This document shows positions 33,726 through 48,700 of a DNA stretch of 64,000 nt, piece by piece; the stretch's first letter is position 1, and each line of letters begins with the position of its first letter. Both the position numbers and the translations under genes were made by a program. The stretch is from Glossina fuscipes (taxonomy: Eukaryota > Arthropoda > Insecta > Diptera > Glossinidae). The stretch lies in contig NW_023998457.1 in the NCBI RefSeq assembly GCF_014805625.2, positions 1,534,496 through 1,598,495 of the forward strand, written 5' to 3'. The notes under the pieces were generated by a model, which saw only the letters and a program-made list of their open reading frames with translations, was not told where the DNA came from and did no database searches.

Positions 33726-36700
33726 GTGAGTTGTCTTTTCTTGCTTTTATTTTTATGATACTCGCATGAATCATTTATAACATTTGAAGTGCTTTGAGGT
33801 AGTCAGAGATTTTCGCAATTATTGTATAAATATATGTTGCATACGATTTTAAATACCGCATTAATATTCTAAAATATATCGTTTACCGCTTCGACGTCTT
33901 TCTTTATTAAAACTTACGCTTCCTATGGCTACATTAAGTTTCCATATGTTTGTAAAGCTAGTCCTTCCTTTAGTTATGCTCTTATCAACATATGTTTTAT
34001 AGCAAAATCTTAATTAAGGAGAATTTGATTTGTGTTGCGTTTAATGATAAAAAAAAAATTCATTGATGGAATAACTTTTAAGAAGCTTGAACAATAATTA
34101 ATTGTCGTCCTTTAAGGCATATAATTATGCAGTGATTGATTGCCTTACATACATACGATGAACGTAAAAAATGTTTGATAACTGTTGGCTAATAAAATAA
34201 CTAAACATTCTTTCCATACTCTATGGTTGGCATAAATATTTATATATTCATTTAATGGCGGTCGAAGGGCTTCGTGTATTGCATTATTTGAAATAAATAA
34301 AATAAAAATGTGGTACAAAGTTGAAATTAAGCTTGAGTCACTTTTCGGGTTTTTTTTCCTTTTTTTTTTTAGTAAAATAAAGTTTTTCTTCCCGTTTGCT
34401 GTCTTTTTGGCAACATGTCAATTTTGTGCCGTCTGAGGAGAAGAATGTATTATTAGGTATAGCTATAAGATTGAAAGGACTGCTTCAAATAGGTACCATA
34501 GAGGGTCAATTACGACATATAGTAGTTATAAGACGGAATCGTCCAATAAATCCTGCATGAAGTAGTAGTAGTAGTCAATACTTCTAATACTTCTTTAGTG
34601 AATTGGTGCAATATTAGGGTCGAGCGTCGAAATATTTGCCGGCATTTTGGTCTTTTGCTTCTTGCTTGCTTGTTTCTTGCTAGCATATACTATTTAAAGC
34701 TCGAAAGATAATGTAACATGGTAACTCATTCTACCATTGGATAAAGCTTAAAGGCAATATTTTAATGGTGTCGTTTATTACGCTATAGACATTGTTACTC
34801 CATCGAAAAACTTCCCTTGGGTAAACGGCTTTCATAATTCAATTATCTCTTCACCCGCTTTGCCGACGCACTTTGTGGAATTTGCCCGTTTGCAATAATA
34901 GTAGTGACAGAGTTAGCAGTTAGTTACTCTTTTGCTTAGGCTAAGTGTCTTTAGCCGATTTCGAAAACTTGTCTCTCCAATCATTCGTCTTTTATCGAAA
35001 ACAATGCTTCTTCAGCAATATATTTTTTGGTAAATGATTTTCATAATTCAATTTTATCTCTTTATCCGCTTTATCGACGGGCTATGCAGTATTTGTTCTT
35101 TTGGAATATCTAAACAGAGGAGTGACGGAGCCAGTAAATTAGTTACAATTTTGCTTAGGGTAAGGATCTTGAGTCAATTTCGTAAAGCTTTCCCTCCATT
35201 CATACCCTTACTATCGAAAGATCTTAGGGAAGACAACTTTTACCATCTTATCGTATTATCTGGGATTGATGTTGAACAATTCTATATATGGACCTCAACG
35301 TAGACGTACTTTGCCAACACTTAATATTTTAACTTTAAGTCTTGCTTAGACTATCAATTCTCTTTTACTGTGTACGAACAGATGGACCGGCGGATAGACT
35401 CGTTCATATCGGTACAGAATTTGTTGTTGATCAACAATATATATACATACTGTAAGGTTGTGTGCTCTCCTTGCTACAGGTGCTATCTAAATCCAATTGA
35501 GTTCCTTCAAAAACAAATCTTTTCCTCAGAAATTTGGTTTGGGACCTGCTTGTCTGTCCGCCTACTTATGAAAATAGGCTGATTGTGTTCTACGTACCGT
35601 CACTTGGTGTTTCTTTTTTAATTAATTTAATTAATAGCCATTTCGATTCGCCGTCGCTTCTCTAAGAAAGAACTTTATCTTCATGAAGCTTGGTCAATGT
35701 AAATATAATTATGAGCTGTTCAACCCGTTCAGAGTTGTTTGCAAACACCAAAAAAAAAAATGTCTATCACTTAATCTAAATATGAAACTCTTTAAAGTCG
35801 ATCGAAACAAGTACCCTTAATATGCGCGATACGCCTATATTGTATTTGAACTAACTTCCGATCTTAACATTTCACTATGATTCGAAAATTAACTGGTCTT
35901 GTTTACTATTATCGGTTGCTCAGCTTTTGCATGTTTGCAATGGCTTAGGGGTTCACTTGCAACTTTCTTCTGTACTGGTTGCGGGTGTGCCTCTGTGCTA
36001 GTTGTGTACATGCTTCTTTTCTTTTTTTTCTTTATACTTTACCTTTTTGTTACTTCAATTATTATTTTTGTTATTTCTTTTTACTTTATATTAGCACTTA
36101 ATAATAATTCGTATAAGATTTACTTCTAAGAGTTGATTTGAATTCGGCTATAAATTTACTTCAGCCGAGTTTTGTGTGTAAATAAATAGATAAATACATA
36201 ACAAGTAAGAATATTATACTCGGTCGTGAACGAATCTTTTACACCCATCACTGTTATCTTAAAAAAAGACAAAAAAAGTTAAAGAACTACATTATCCTGC
36301 TCTATGATATGGAGCGAGCGCGGCTAAATTGTTTTTATTTTGAAAATAAAAGTTTCGGTCCAATAAGCATGCGGGGCGTTATAGGCGTGCCTGTTGAAAA
36401 GTCAAAAATATATTCATTTTCGTTAATGGGAGAGTGTTCACCACAGATACTATGCAGTTGGGCAGACGGACATGCTTAGATGCATTCCAAATTTGAAATT
36501 GGCCCAAAATTTACACATGTTTCAGTGCGTTATATAGGTAAAAAAATAAGAATTCAAATTTTGATACACTTTAATATTGAACAGGCGTGGTCAATTTTTT
36601 CCATTTTTGTACGAGTGCTACAGCAACGCCCATAGAATATGCCTTCAAATTTTTGTACATTGGTTTGCTATTGTTCTTGAATAACGAGAAAAAAAGCAAA

Positions 36701-39700
36701 TTTTTTTTACTGTGGGCGTGTCGTTCGACTGATTTATACCATTTTCGCTACAAACTTACATGCACAAACTGTCAATGTTTCTGTCAAAAACTTGAGGCCG
36801 ACTGCTTCATTTCTGCGGCCAGGAGAATATTTGCAACAGACATTAGACGGACGGACAGACGGGCGAGCTTAAATCAAATCAGAATTCGATGTTGATCGAG
36901 AATACACTGTATGTGGTGTCTGAAGCTTGCGTCTGGGTATTCCAAAGGCTTTCGTAAAATGAATATATCCCCCATTCTTCGGCAATGGGTATAAGAAACT
37001 TTCTATCACAACACACTTGCGTCCTAACGTTGCCGTAGCTTTATTGATTACATATTTCGGTTATTTTACTTAGTATTTAATTGGCGCGTAGTTGTTTTTG
37101 TTTTGAAGTGGTAATTAAAATGGTGGCGGTTATAAGTTCCTCCGCAACTCGTGTTATGCACGTCAGCTAATTAAATCACGACAGATTGTGGTTACGCTAT
37201 CCGAAATGAATCCCTATCACTGCGTCAAGGTATTTGCGAAAGTTTTTCCTTTTTGTGATCAAGTATTATGGGGTAGACAAGTTCGCCCTCGAAACTACTT
37301 GGATGCTTGCTGCTCTTAAACTCCAGATCATTTGTGATACAAAAGTATATCAAGTTTATGCAACGCACAGAAGAACTTCACATAGATCCTTGTCTTATTA
37401 TACCGGTTTAAGCTTGTCTGTCCATCCGTATGATTTGTTTCCTTGTACTTAACTTATATCCCATAATTTTTGATTTGCTGCACTGAAGTGTCTTCGCTCA
37501 AGAGCAAGAAATGTCGGTTTCAATAGCATTGGTCCAAACAAATCGGTACACCAAATTACCATTAAAGCGTCGTCTCTCCTCGAAAAATTCTATAGCGGGC
37601 CACGGTGCACGGTTAAAACCTTTCATATTAAGACATAATACGAGCAGTGGTCGAAAAAATGGTCCGATCTAAACTATTTTCAATAGTGCTCGTCATTAGT
37701 ATAACAAATTTTATTAAACCATTTTCAAAAATTCCGATCTTTAGGTTGAATACAAGAAAACAGAATGGACAGTCGGCTTAATTTTTGGATAACAACTGGT
37801 TGGTCTATCTCAATTCTGGATATTATATGCACCCGCACAAACTTAAGTTAAGTGCTGCAGGGATTAAAAAATACTAAGCGACGGAATGTAAAAAAATGTG
37901 GAATTTTCCTAATTTTGATAAGGATGACAACGTTAAGTTAATTTCTAATAAATTTATTAAGATCACTCGTTCAGCCAAACCCGTATGGATATCGAGTAAT
38001 GATGCTCTACACTTTGCCACGAAAGCTATGAAAATTCGCTGCATCCAGAGAGATGTACGGCATTTATGGTAATTGTGGCAAATGGAAATTTCAGAAATCT
38101 ATCCATCCACCTAACCTACGTGACTTTTCGTTGGTTTTTCAACACATGAAAATCAGGAGAAAATCCGCAGACGTCTTTAAATGGCCACCTTCGTTCACAT
38201 TCTATATTGCACAGTTAAAGTGGCCGGTGGAACTATTTCTTTTTCAGTTTTTTTTTTTTTGTTTTTTTTTTTTGGAAAAGTAAACACAAAAATTTTACAA
38301 TCGCGTAAGATAAACGCATTGTTTCTTTTTTTTTTTTTTATAAATTCTCCACATCTCGATGAGATTTTCTTCTTTAGGGAATTGTCATTGTTTCAATCTC
38401 ATACACACACACATAAAGTTTTTTAGTTTAATAAATTGTTTTTATTTTTTTTTTATTTTTTTTTTATTTAAAACAGCATGTGCTTTATCAGCGTTTCAAA
38501 ACGTCATGAACAACTTTCACTTAAATTATTGTATTGGAAAGGCAGGCAGGCAGAGAAAAAAGACAAAAAGAAAAAACCGAACACAATTTTGCTCTTGAAA
38601 AACTGTTAAAAAGACGTTCAGATGATTTGATCGTTTTCACTTTGCATTGCATTTTCAATGTAACGGTTACGAAATAAAAACAAAAGAAAAAAAAAAAAAA
38701 GAGTAATTTTTTGTTCAAGTTTTACGTTATATACACAATTTCATAGGTTACTGCATGTATATGTGAATTCGTAGGTATGTAAATTGGTGCTGATTGGGCG
38801 AAGAAGATATTTTAATATCAAGTTATCAATAAATATATAAACAGAGAGAATTTCATTAGTATTTAAAACTTATTAAGCGCTGTCTACCTAACTGCCTGCC
38901 TGACTGCCTCCCTGCCTGTTTGCTTATTTGCGCCTCTTTACTTTCCAAATTGCTGATGAGGTAAAAAGTAAACTGTTTTTTTTTTTTCTTCTTCTTTTTT
39001 TCTCTTTATACCCATCACCGAACGATGACAGATATATTCGGGTTGTCAGAACGTTTGCAGCGTCCAGATTTGATGCTTTAAAGACCCGACAAAATATATG
39101 CATATTCATGATCAGCATCAAATTCTGAATATATTTAGACCTATCTGTCTGTCCGTCTGTGCATGACGTCCTGGCCGCAAAAATGAAGCTATCGACTCCA
39201 AATTTGGCAAAAACATTGAAAGTTCTTGCATGCAGTGAGAATGGTGCATATCGGTCGAAGGACTCGTCCAGACTACCACGCCAATTGACAACACCTCCGT
39301 CTTTCAAAGGGCATAAAAAATTGCTTTTTTGCTCTTTACTCATAAACTGTAGCAAATAAATGTACAAAAATTTGAATGCGTACTCTTTGAACGAATGCTG
39401 TAGTAGTAGTAGTACCTATACAAAAATGGAACAAAAATTGACCGCGCCTTCATAAGGTGCAGAAATAATCTTGCAGAACCCATAAAGTATAAAAATTTTT
39501 AAACAGTTTCCTATATGAAATGCTCCTAAGCATATTTGTCTGTCCTTCTGCCCAACCGTGTACTATTTGCGGGGTAAAGATTCTCCCGTTAACGAAAATG
39601 AAGATCTCGCTTGCAAAAGACTATGAGGGTGACCTAAACGGTGGATAACGCTGAAGGGTATTAAAGATTCGGTTGCAACCGAATATAATTTTCTTACTTG

Positions 39701-42700
39701 TTATTTTTTTTTTTAGAGTCGGTTATTGAACTTTATAAAATTGAACTAAGTTAACTTAAGGTCTAACAAAGAAAGAGAAAATTATTGTATTTACGGAGTA
39801 TTTTTGTGACCAAAAATGCATTTGTTTGCAGAGTAAAATGACCCATATATTGCGAAGAGATCGTACACGACCTGGGGTAGACTTACACAGGAATGTGCGC
39901 TTTAGCAGTATAATCGGCATCCGATCGGTGTGATGTTGAATCAACATCAAGGATCGGTTTGGAAAAATAGTTTTTATTTCTTCCCTTAAGTAATCTGCGA
40001 TGAAAGTACGACGGAGGCGGAGGCGGAGGTGGAGGTTCATTTTATGTTATTGAAATTGATTTTAATTGTCGTTACCCGGTCATCAGGGAACTATTCATAT
40101 TTGAAATTTTCTCAATGTTTCTCAAATTTAGTTATGAAATATGTTTAACCCACTTAACGACATTCATTATCTTATTTCGCCAGCAGCTTCTGCTCGTATC
40201 ATTAAACGAGCGTTATATAATGTGCGTGCTTTCTCGCTATCATGCCTAAGCAATACAATTAGTTAAGATGCGGTTTAAGAGTTGGCAAAATACAAAAAGG
40301 TTCAATTTGAGTTGTCACGCTAAGGTTAGTTCCAGTCAACTTGTCTTACTGCACCGCCATGCTTCACGTATTAGCAACTGTAGTCCGTTTCCTTCGTTCT
40401 TCGTGATATTATTTACTTTTAAGCGCTTTATTATAGTTACCAAGTCAAGTAGCGATTTATGCGCGCGCATCCTTAAGTACTTTTTTTGTATATTCATTCT
40501 TAAGAATAGATTTTACTTCTACCTGTACTTCATTCCGTAGATGAATTGAAAACAAGGAATAAATAAAAAATGAATAAACAGATTAACCAAAGTATTGTGG
40601 ATCGCTGGTTATTACTTTTTCCCATTTCCCAGGAAATTTTCGAATTTCGGTCGAATCTTTTGAGAGCCTCCTTAAAAGATCCCTATTTGATTATCGTTAG
40701 AAAAGTGCAACAGCGTTAATCGGAAAGACTAGTGTCTAGGCGAAGAGGAGAGTATGACATTCCAGGTTAGAATTTCTTCATACTGAAAAACTGCTATTAA
40801 CGCCGAAGAAGATAAGAGATTTCAGGTTAGAATTTCTTCACAGTGAAAACTCATGAACAGCTTACTGCGCAAGTGCTGCAAAGTTTCGGTGTTCCTCTCA
40901 AGAAATTTCGGACGTCATTCTTTCTCAAAAAAAATGCAACCATCGTTCCAACAAATAATAAGCCATCGATGGAAGCGAATGTTAAAGGAAGGATTTGAAG
41001 GATTTAAGTTAGTGCGGACATATGTATCATACAGAAGGATTTAAGATACGCCCATAGTTTATTATACCGATCGCTTCAGAATCATTTTCTAAGCCTGTCT
41101 ATTTGTCCATCCATCTAATAATATCCGTTCATGTAAATTTCTGTTGAAGCTACATATCGCAATTTTTCCGATTTTTTGATGAAATTTTCTACGAAGACGT
41201 GTTTTGACCCATGGATGAACGCAATTGGAAGTGGCTCGAATCGGTCTGCTTTTTCGACCATCCACCATATATCGCCCTCTTCTGAAAAGTCGTTCTAGTG
41301 CTTAAATAATATCATTTCTATATTGGTGTGAAAACTTTGGACCGGCTAGGGCAATTTTTTGAACCCGCTGATTCCACAAGAGCTGATGCTTTATATGTTA
41401 AAAAAGTCTTATTTTCATTGTTTCATGATGAAAATTGTCTCATAATAGTAAATTGATAAAGAAATCGGCATTACCGAATTTGGCCAATGGATGCCACCGT
41501 CTATAAGGATTTTTATAAAATGTAAACACTTATGTGCCGAAAAGTTCTAGTTGTTAATAATTTCGTCATGAAAACTTGTCCATTTAATATAAGAACTAAG
41601 TGAATCTGGTTTGGACCGCGTGGGTCTATTTCTTGCCCCACTCCATATAAGTTATCTCATGAGTGGTAAGCACTCCGAAAAAAGACTTAATTTTTAACAG
41701 TTTATGAAGAAAATTATATCATAGTAGCGATTGAATAAAAAAATTGACGGTAGGGAATTTGGATGGCATAAGTCTACTATTTTGGACCCTAACATATATA
41801 GGCGTTATCACGAAAAGGAAACTTCTATTTGGCGAGAAAGTCTAATCTTTCAATATGAGACTTTTAGGGCTTTGCATGAAAATAATGTTTTATCGCTAAA
41901 ACGAATGCACAACTGTACTAAGCGAAAAGGTGTAGGATATGTAATGGTCGGCGTTGCCCGACTATAAGGTTCTTAGTTATTTGCCATATCCTTCTGAATG
42001 GCTTTTTTGTGTGCAAATTTTCATTAAAATGATTCAATTTCCTATCCGAGTTCATATCAAAATTATGATCAATTTTTTAATACACGCCATATACACTCTT
42101 GAATGAATCAATTACGGCGAATTTTCATTCGTGTAATGTAATCATACATTGTGCATAGCACCTCGTGGATCGTATATAGCTAATGTTGACACAAATTACA
42201 CGAAAAGCGCCATGTGGCGCTTTTACATCAACGAAGTGTAATGTTTTCTTTTCACGCGAACTCTTAGTGGTACCACTTATTAACTATTAATTAATAATAT
42301 ATGTGTAAAGACCAAAAAAAAAAATCAAAAGTTAAATTATAAATATTTTTGTATACAATTAACTCATATATAGCGATAAGCTATTTATCAGAGGACGGTT
42401 TAATGATAGTCGACATTGAATGTGCACTCGTCTTAACCATCCGTTCCGACAGCGTAGTTTTGTGGGTTTAAATCAGTCGACTGCTGTTGAGTTGAAAAAA
42501 AAGTGTTTTAATCGAGACAAACATACAGTATACAAGGAAACCAAAGCAAAGAAGAAGAAAAAGCCTGAGTGGCCGAGTAAGTAAAGGACCTCTGCTAACG
42601 ACTCAATAGTCCGCAGGCTCAAACCGTCAATAAAGCCGATAACCTTAGAGGCTATGCTTTCAAAGACGACAGAATTTATTTCTCTGATTCAATTAATAAT

Positions 42701-45700
42701 AATAATAATAATAAATTTTACCTATGTATACATATATATATTTGTGAGGAATTAAAGTCGTCCCTCGCTTTGGTATCATATGTTCTCAGTGTCGGTGGGA
42801 GGAGCGTTAGGTTAAGTTAGTAAAAATCTAATCGTTATGTTTAAATGCCGGGTTTGGGGAAACTCAATCTGGAAGCAGCTGTTTTCTGATTGAAATACGA
42901 AAAGCTTGCCAGGAGACAACTTCGAAGGAAGTACGAGTCAGCATCGTCGTTCTACGATCGTCCGAGTTGAGGGACCGATAGTTTCCGGTATTCTTTTATT
43001 CTTTATTGGGTAATCAGCGCCAAAGCATCGCTGTTGACTGGAATAATTGTAAGGTCAAATTTAACCTTATTTTTTCTTGTTGAGTCACCAGTGAAATAAA
43101 AATTACGGGATAAATGCTCAAATATCGTCTCCAAACTGCCTGAATTAGAAATAGTCTTGGTAATGTATTTCAACATTGCGTGAATTTAATTATGGATAAT
43201 AATCTTAAGGTTTTGAAGATTGCATTTTTTTTTTCTTGACCCGCGATCGACTAAAAATACCTCCCACTAAAGAGTGCAAGCAAGTAAAGTGCAAACCAAA
43301 AAGAACGTAATGAAAAGGCGAATTTCTTGTGAAATATATGGCGAACCGTCGAGCTAATTCCTGGCACTAAGTTGAATGGAAATTGACCAAGGAAGCGTCA
43401 GATATCCTATAAAGCATATATATTCTTGATCAGGGTGAAATCCTGAGTTGATTCAGCGCCATATCTGTCCGGTTATGTGTCTGCGTGGTGTGCGTTGTTG
43501 GCAATGTCCTGGTCGCAAAAGTGAAGATATGCGTTATGGACCCCCCCCCTCTATTTCCCATTTTTTATCATTTTTAGCTGTAGATATCGTTGATCTTCTA
43601 AAATTTTTGCAGACACCTGTAGCGACTTATTAAAATAAGACTTTATATGGGAAGTGGTCGAAGACCTGGTCCGATCTGAACCGAAATATAATCAAAATAT
43701 TTCAAAAATTGCGGGACCTAGGTTGGGCCAGCATAAATCGATGCTAAAAGTAATTTCGAATCGATCGGTATACTAAAAGATTGATGTATGTCAAATCTTT
43801 CTGGATGTTGCATACATTCGCACAAACACATTTGTATCTTTTACAAACATTAGCGGAGGAGGAACGAAGTTTATAGATGTATTTGTTCAGTCTACAGTTA
43901 CGGTTATCGGTACTGTATACCATATCTCATGCTACGCGGATGTGGAGCTTAGTATATTTTATGAACTATTTTCTATTGACCATAGAAGGAGGAACTTGAA
44001 AGCAATACAAATTAACGCATGAAACAAAAGTTTAAAATTTCTTTAAAAAGAAATAGGAATAGTGCCGAGTTATATAAATAGATAGATAAAATAGATACAT
44101 AAATGTTACACACATAAATACATATATATTATATATATATATATCACTTTATCTTATATTATATATATATATATATATATATAAATATGATTTCATCTTA
44201 CAGCTTAAAGTGTATCATGCTGTTATAGAAGATGTGATAGCGAACGTGCGTGATGCATTTCTCGATGAGGGCGTTGATGAACAAGTTTTACAAGAAATGA
44301 AGCAGATATGGCGCTCAAAACTATTGGCCAGTAAAGCTGTTGAACTAAATCCTGAACCCACAAATGACATGCAACCTCCACAAATTGTAGCAAATAATCC
44401 CAAGGTATGTGTACATAACTATTGTTATTTGAAAACAAGCTAAGACGTTATAGTCGGGCAAGGTCGACTATTCAATATCCTACGCCAATTCGCCTCTTGC
44501 AATTGGTTATCTATATATTCGTCGGAAAACATTTAAAAAATTATATCTTATTACTATACGAAGGCTTAACTCTTAGCGGACGTCGTTTTGCAGGGAGGAG
44601 ATCTATTTAATCCAAATGAATTATTGTAAATTAAAGTTTAACATCTTGTTACGCCCGCAAAGTAGACCAATGCGGATCCAATTGAACGCAGTCCATTCAC
44701 GTGGATCAGTTTTCATCATTACACTTTGTAATGATTTATTTCTATTAGAACTTTTATATGCCATACTCTTCAAAAAGTGATGCCATTCTGATCCACACTT
44801 TAGAAATTTGCCTAATAGGTCAATGTTTATTTAAAGAAGCGATTTTCTCAAAGTGGAGTATTATGTGGGCAGTAGTAGTACAAAGTCGTACCTTACAATG
44901 GCGTCTCTCGTTGGACCATTATTTATATATATTGATATGTGCGATATAATAGAAGATGCGTATATCTCAAGCCCTCATGGATCTGGCATATACATCCACA
45001 CAAACTAAATACATATATACACACAATATAAATATATATATATAACGTTTGTAGAGTATAGAAGTGCTAAACGAAAGCGAAAATTTTTCAATAATAAAAT
45101 AATAATAATAATTAAAACAAAAAAAAAAAAAAAAAAAAAAAATACACGAATTTCTTTTCATATAAATATTTTATTCACACTATCATCCAAATGCATACCA
45201 CTGTCAATGTTGCCTCAACAACAACCATCACCACCACCACAACAACAACAACAACAACTGTAACTTATCTGTGCTATATCTTAACGGTAACATGTGTTGC
45301 AATTCACTGAAAAAAAAAAAATCAATAATGTATCACAAAAATGACATAAAAACAACAACAATTACTTGTAACGTGATTCCTTCTCTACACCCACACTTGT
45401 AAAAAAAAAAAAAATCTTTTATGAAAAATGCATCACCAACACTTCAACAACAACAACAACAATAACAACAATGTGTCGTTGTTAGCCCACGAAGGTAACT
45501 CGTTAAATATTGCGATTAGATTCGTTAAAAGTATTTAATATTTAAACTGTGAACATAGGCTCAAGCAGCTAAAGCGAAAAAGGCGGCAGCTGCTGCTGCG
45601 GCCGCATCACAACAAGCTCAAAGTAACGCATCAGCTCAAAACACTACCTCAACAGCGTCAGGCAATGCCGGCATATCGTCACTAGTTGATGTTAAGCCAA

Positions 45701-48700
45701 ATATTGCCGCATTACAGCATGCTGTCAGTAATACAACAACTTCGACTATTTCCACCGCGGCTATGAATGGTACAATTAAACAAGAACCTCAAGTAGTACA
45801 GCAATCGTTGACAATAGTAAATCAGCAATCATTGCCTCCATCACAATTGCAGGCAAGCTCTTCAAATGCGGCCGCTATAATGCAACAACAAAAACAGGTG
45901 GTAATCAATAATCAGCAGCAGCAGCAGCAACAGCAACAGCAGCAACAAACGTCATCAGGAATTAATAGCAGCAATCAACCGCAACAACAACAACAGCAAT
46001 CATCTACTATACCTATTGTGGCTTCGTTGGATCCAAATCGTATAATGCCCGTCAATGTAAGAATTTTGAAATTTTTCATCATAGCCATTACTTATACATC
46101 ATAATTTATGCAGGCATACAATTTTTTTGCTTTCATATGACTTTCTATTAATATTAATTAATTTTAAGTAAAATAATTTAAAAAGAGAGTTCCATTGTAT
46201 CATAATCTTCGGTGTTTGCGGGAATTTTGATTAATTTTTCATTTGAAAGAGGAATTTATCGTGCAAAAGTGGTACAAAGTAGTTTTCATCGCTTTGTACT
46301 ACATATCGCAATTTTTTTCGGTAACATGGCGTGACCATGTTAAAAGAACTTATATGGGTTTCGCAGCGATCCACCCACTGATCCATTTTCGCATTTCTTC
46401 AACTTTGCGTTCCCCGTGCGCCGGCCAAGCCATGCTGTACCAATCTGAATAAGTTGTTATCAGGAGGCAACATATCTAATGAGTACGCTAGGTGTGGCAG
46501 AACTTTCCATTCGACCTTCTGCTGATTCGGCTTCAGCTAAATATAAGTTTCTTACCCGTTTTATTTTTAAAGATATATTTTTTTTTTTCATATAATATTT
46601 TATGTTTATTATTTATACCTTGCTGGAATAATTAAATGAAAATGTAAACTATAAACAACTATCAGTCCAAAATACGAGAATCCTTTTTGGTTGTTTTTAT
46701 GTGTATAACAATAAAAAAGTATACAAAAATCTGTACTTTTGCTGGGATCACATTTAACGATTTTGACTGATCGGTTAACAGAGTTTTCACAAGAAAATTT
46801 CTATCTATACTAAGCTACAGATTGATATTTGCTACAGATAATAAATTATTAATAGAAATGAAAATGATTTTAAAGTGGCTTTTATGAGTTATGTGTAGTA
46901 GACTGACATTTAGACTTACTTTGTATTCTAGCAAAAAGGCGGACCTACGGACAAAATTAATGTAACCCTTATTAATTTAATTAACGTAACGTGGGCTATG
47001 TTGTGCTTATGTAAACGCACATCCAGAACAAGAGTTCCACAAAGATAGAATAGTTTTGGGATAAAACTGGTTGCCGTTGACATTTCTACACTATTTCTAG
47101 CTATCTCAGCCTTTCTAAACACTCATCTTGGAGTTACCTACACGGCGCACAACACATTCCCGTAACTCTTTATTCCTTAACCATATTTGCACGCCTTTTA
47201 AACAACCTACCAGCAATGGTCTTCTCCATATAACCCTTTCTAATATCCCTATTTTCCGAACATTCGTAAGCACTACTTCATCCATCTTTCCACCCCTCTT
47301 CTCCTATAAGTACTGCTTCCTCGCGGGATTGATCATAGAAAAAAAAAAAAACAAAAACAAAATTCGTTAAATTTTTTCGATCCTTATACGCCAACCAAGA
47401 ATTTTATTATGGAATTTTTACTATATAGGCATTTCTAGTTGTTGTATTATGAACGGCATTATAGAGTGTGCATGTATGCAGACTTAAAAAAATTTCCAAG
47501 TTCGATATTTATCTGATGGCAAATATTTCATATAAATGAACGAATGTGATGCATAGCTTCGGACGTTTAGAAGAATAATTCTATACATAATTTTAAATAT
47601 TTATCCAAAATCTTTTGATGATTTTTTAAGCTTAATTTATATACATATCTACAATTAGAATATAACGATATAAAAACTAAAAAAAGAAAAATATAACTTT
47701 GAATATTTTACTACAAACAGATAACTTTGCCTGCTCAACCGGGTACCATGAACTCTGAATCTCGGGTGCTTACTATACATGTTCCAGCTTCGGCTTTACA
47801 AGAGAATCAACTCACGCAAATTCTGACGGCTCATTTAATATCTTCGATAATGTCATTGCCTACAACGTTGGCTTCGTCAGTGCTGCAACAACACGTAAAT
47901 GCTGCATTAGTTAACGCCAATATGCAAAGTAAGCGCATTATTTAATTAATTTCATCTTAAATGTTTGCATAATTTTTTTTTACGAAATTTCGAAATACAT
48001 TTCTTTGTTCGACAATCTCATTTTACATTTCGCTTACGATGAAACGGAATGATAACCTGAAACATATACTATTGCGCTATCTTAAGGAAATTGTGAAGTA
48101 AAAAAACTCCATATAATGTATACAAAATTTAATCATGTATCTTCGAACGCGGGGAGACATTACGTAACGTCACGCAGGAAAACGTATCGAAAATTCGCAA
48201 AAAAGGCAAGCGGGACAAGGCGGATATGAAAGTAGTTTGTGAAATTTCGTTACCAAGGTTTTTGCTCTGCCTGATGTCGCGTCTTTATTATCTACAGAGA
48301 GCGTATCTAGTCGAGAGATTATACCTGCATGCAATCAACTCGATTTGTGAAAGCTTAAAAATACAAAAATGAGGAAATTCTACAATTTGAATGTACATTG
48401 CGCCGCAGTATCGCAATTCTTGTCGAGAAAGTTTGGGAATTCTCTTTTTACACAAATTTTTTTACATGACTTGGAAAGAAAAAAAAAATCTCTTTTTACA
48501 CGAATTGTTTTGCTTTAACACGATTTTCAATATTCAATATATAAAGTACAGTACGAATCAGGCGTGTCAAGCGAAGGACACCCGTATATACAATGAAAAC
48601 AATTGAATTAATGTTGTGTCGTTCAGCTACAATACTCTCATAGCTGAAATGATTTCGAAAAATAGATTTTCTTATATTCGATTACATCTTTATCTAAGGA

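Larger units (their letters stand above)
33726..44203 (+). other. TfIIA-L intron 1 (10.5 kb, repeat-filled)
   Basis: No gene is seen inside. It holds a tandem duplication (34820-35226), family 2 repeats (36200-37010, 39005-39705, about 43400), family 1 repeats (37300-37870, 41040-41970, 43620-43870), a short tandem pair (40741-40855), a hairpin (42203-42224) and a tRNA-derived SINE (42563-42715). It ends in a TA microsatellite just before the acceptor (44110-44190). Short ORFs in it are chance frames. Confidence 0.8.

Noticed and set aside
42563..42630. Functional tRNA-Ser(GCU) gene
   Set aside because: The B-box is degenerate, no acceptor stem closes, and the sequence continues directly into a LINE-like tail, so it is a SINE head.
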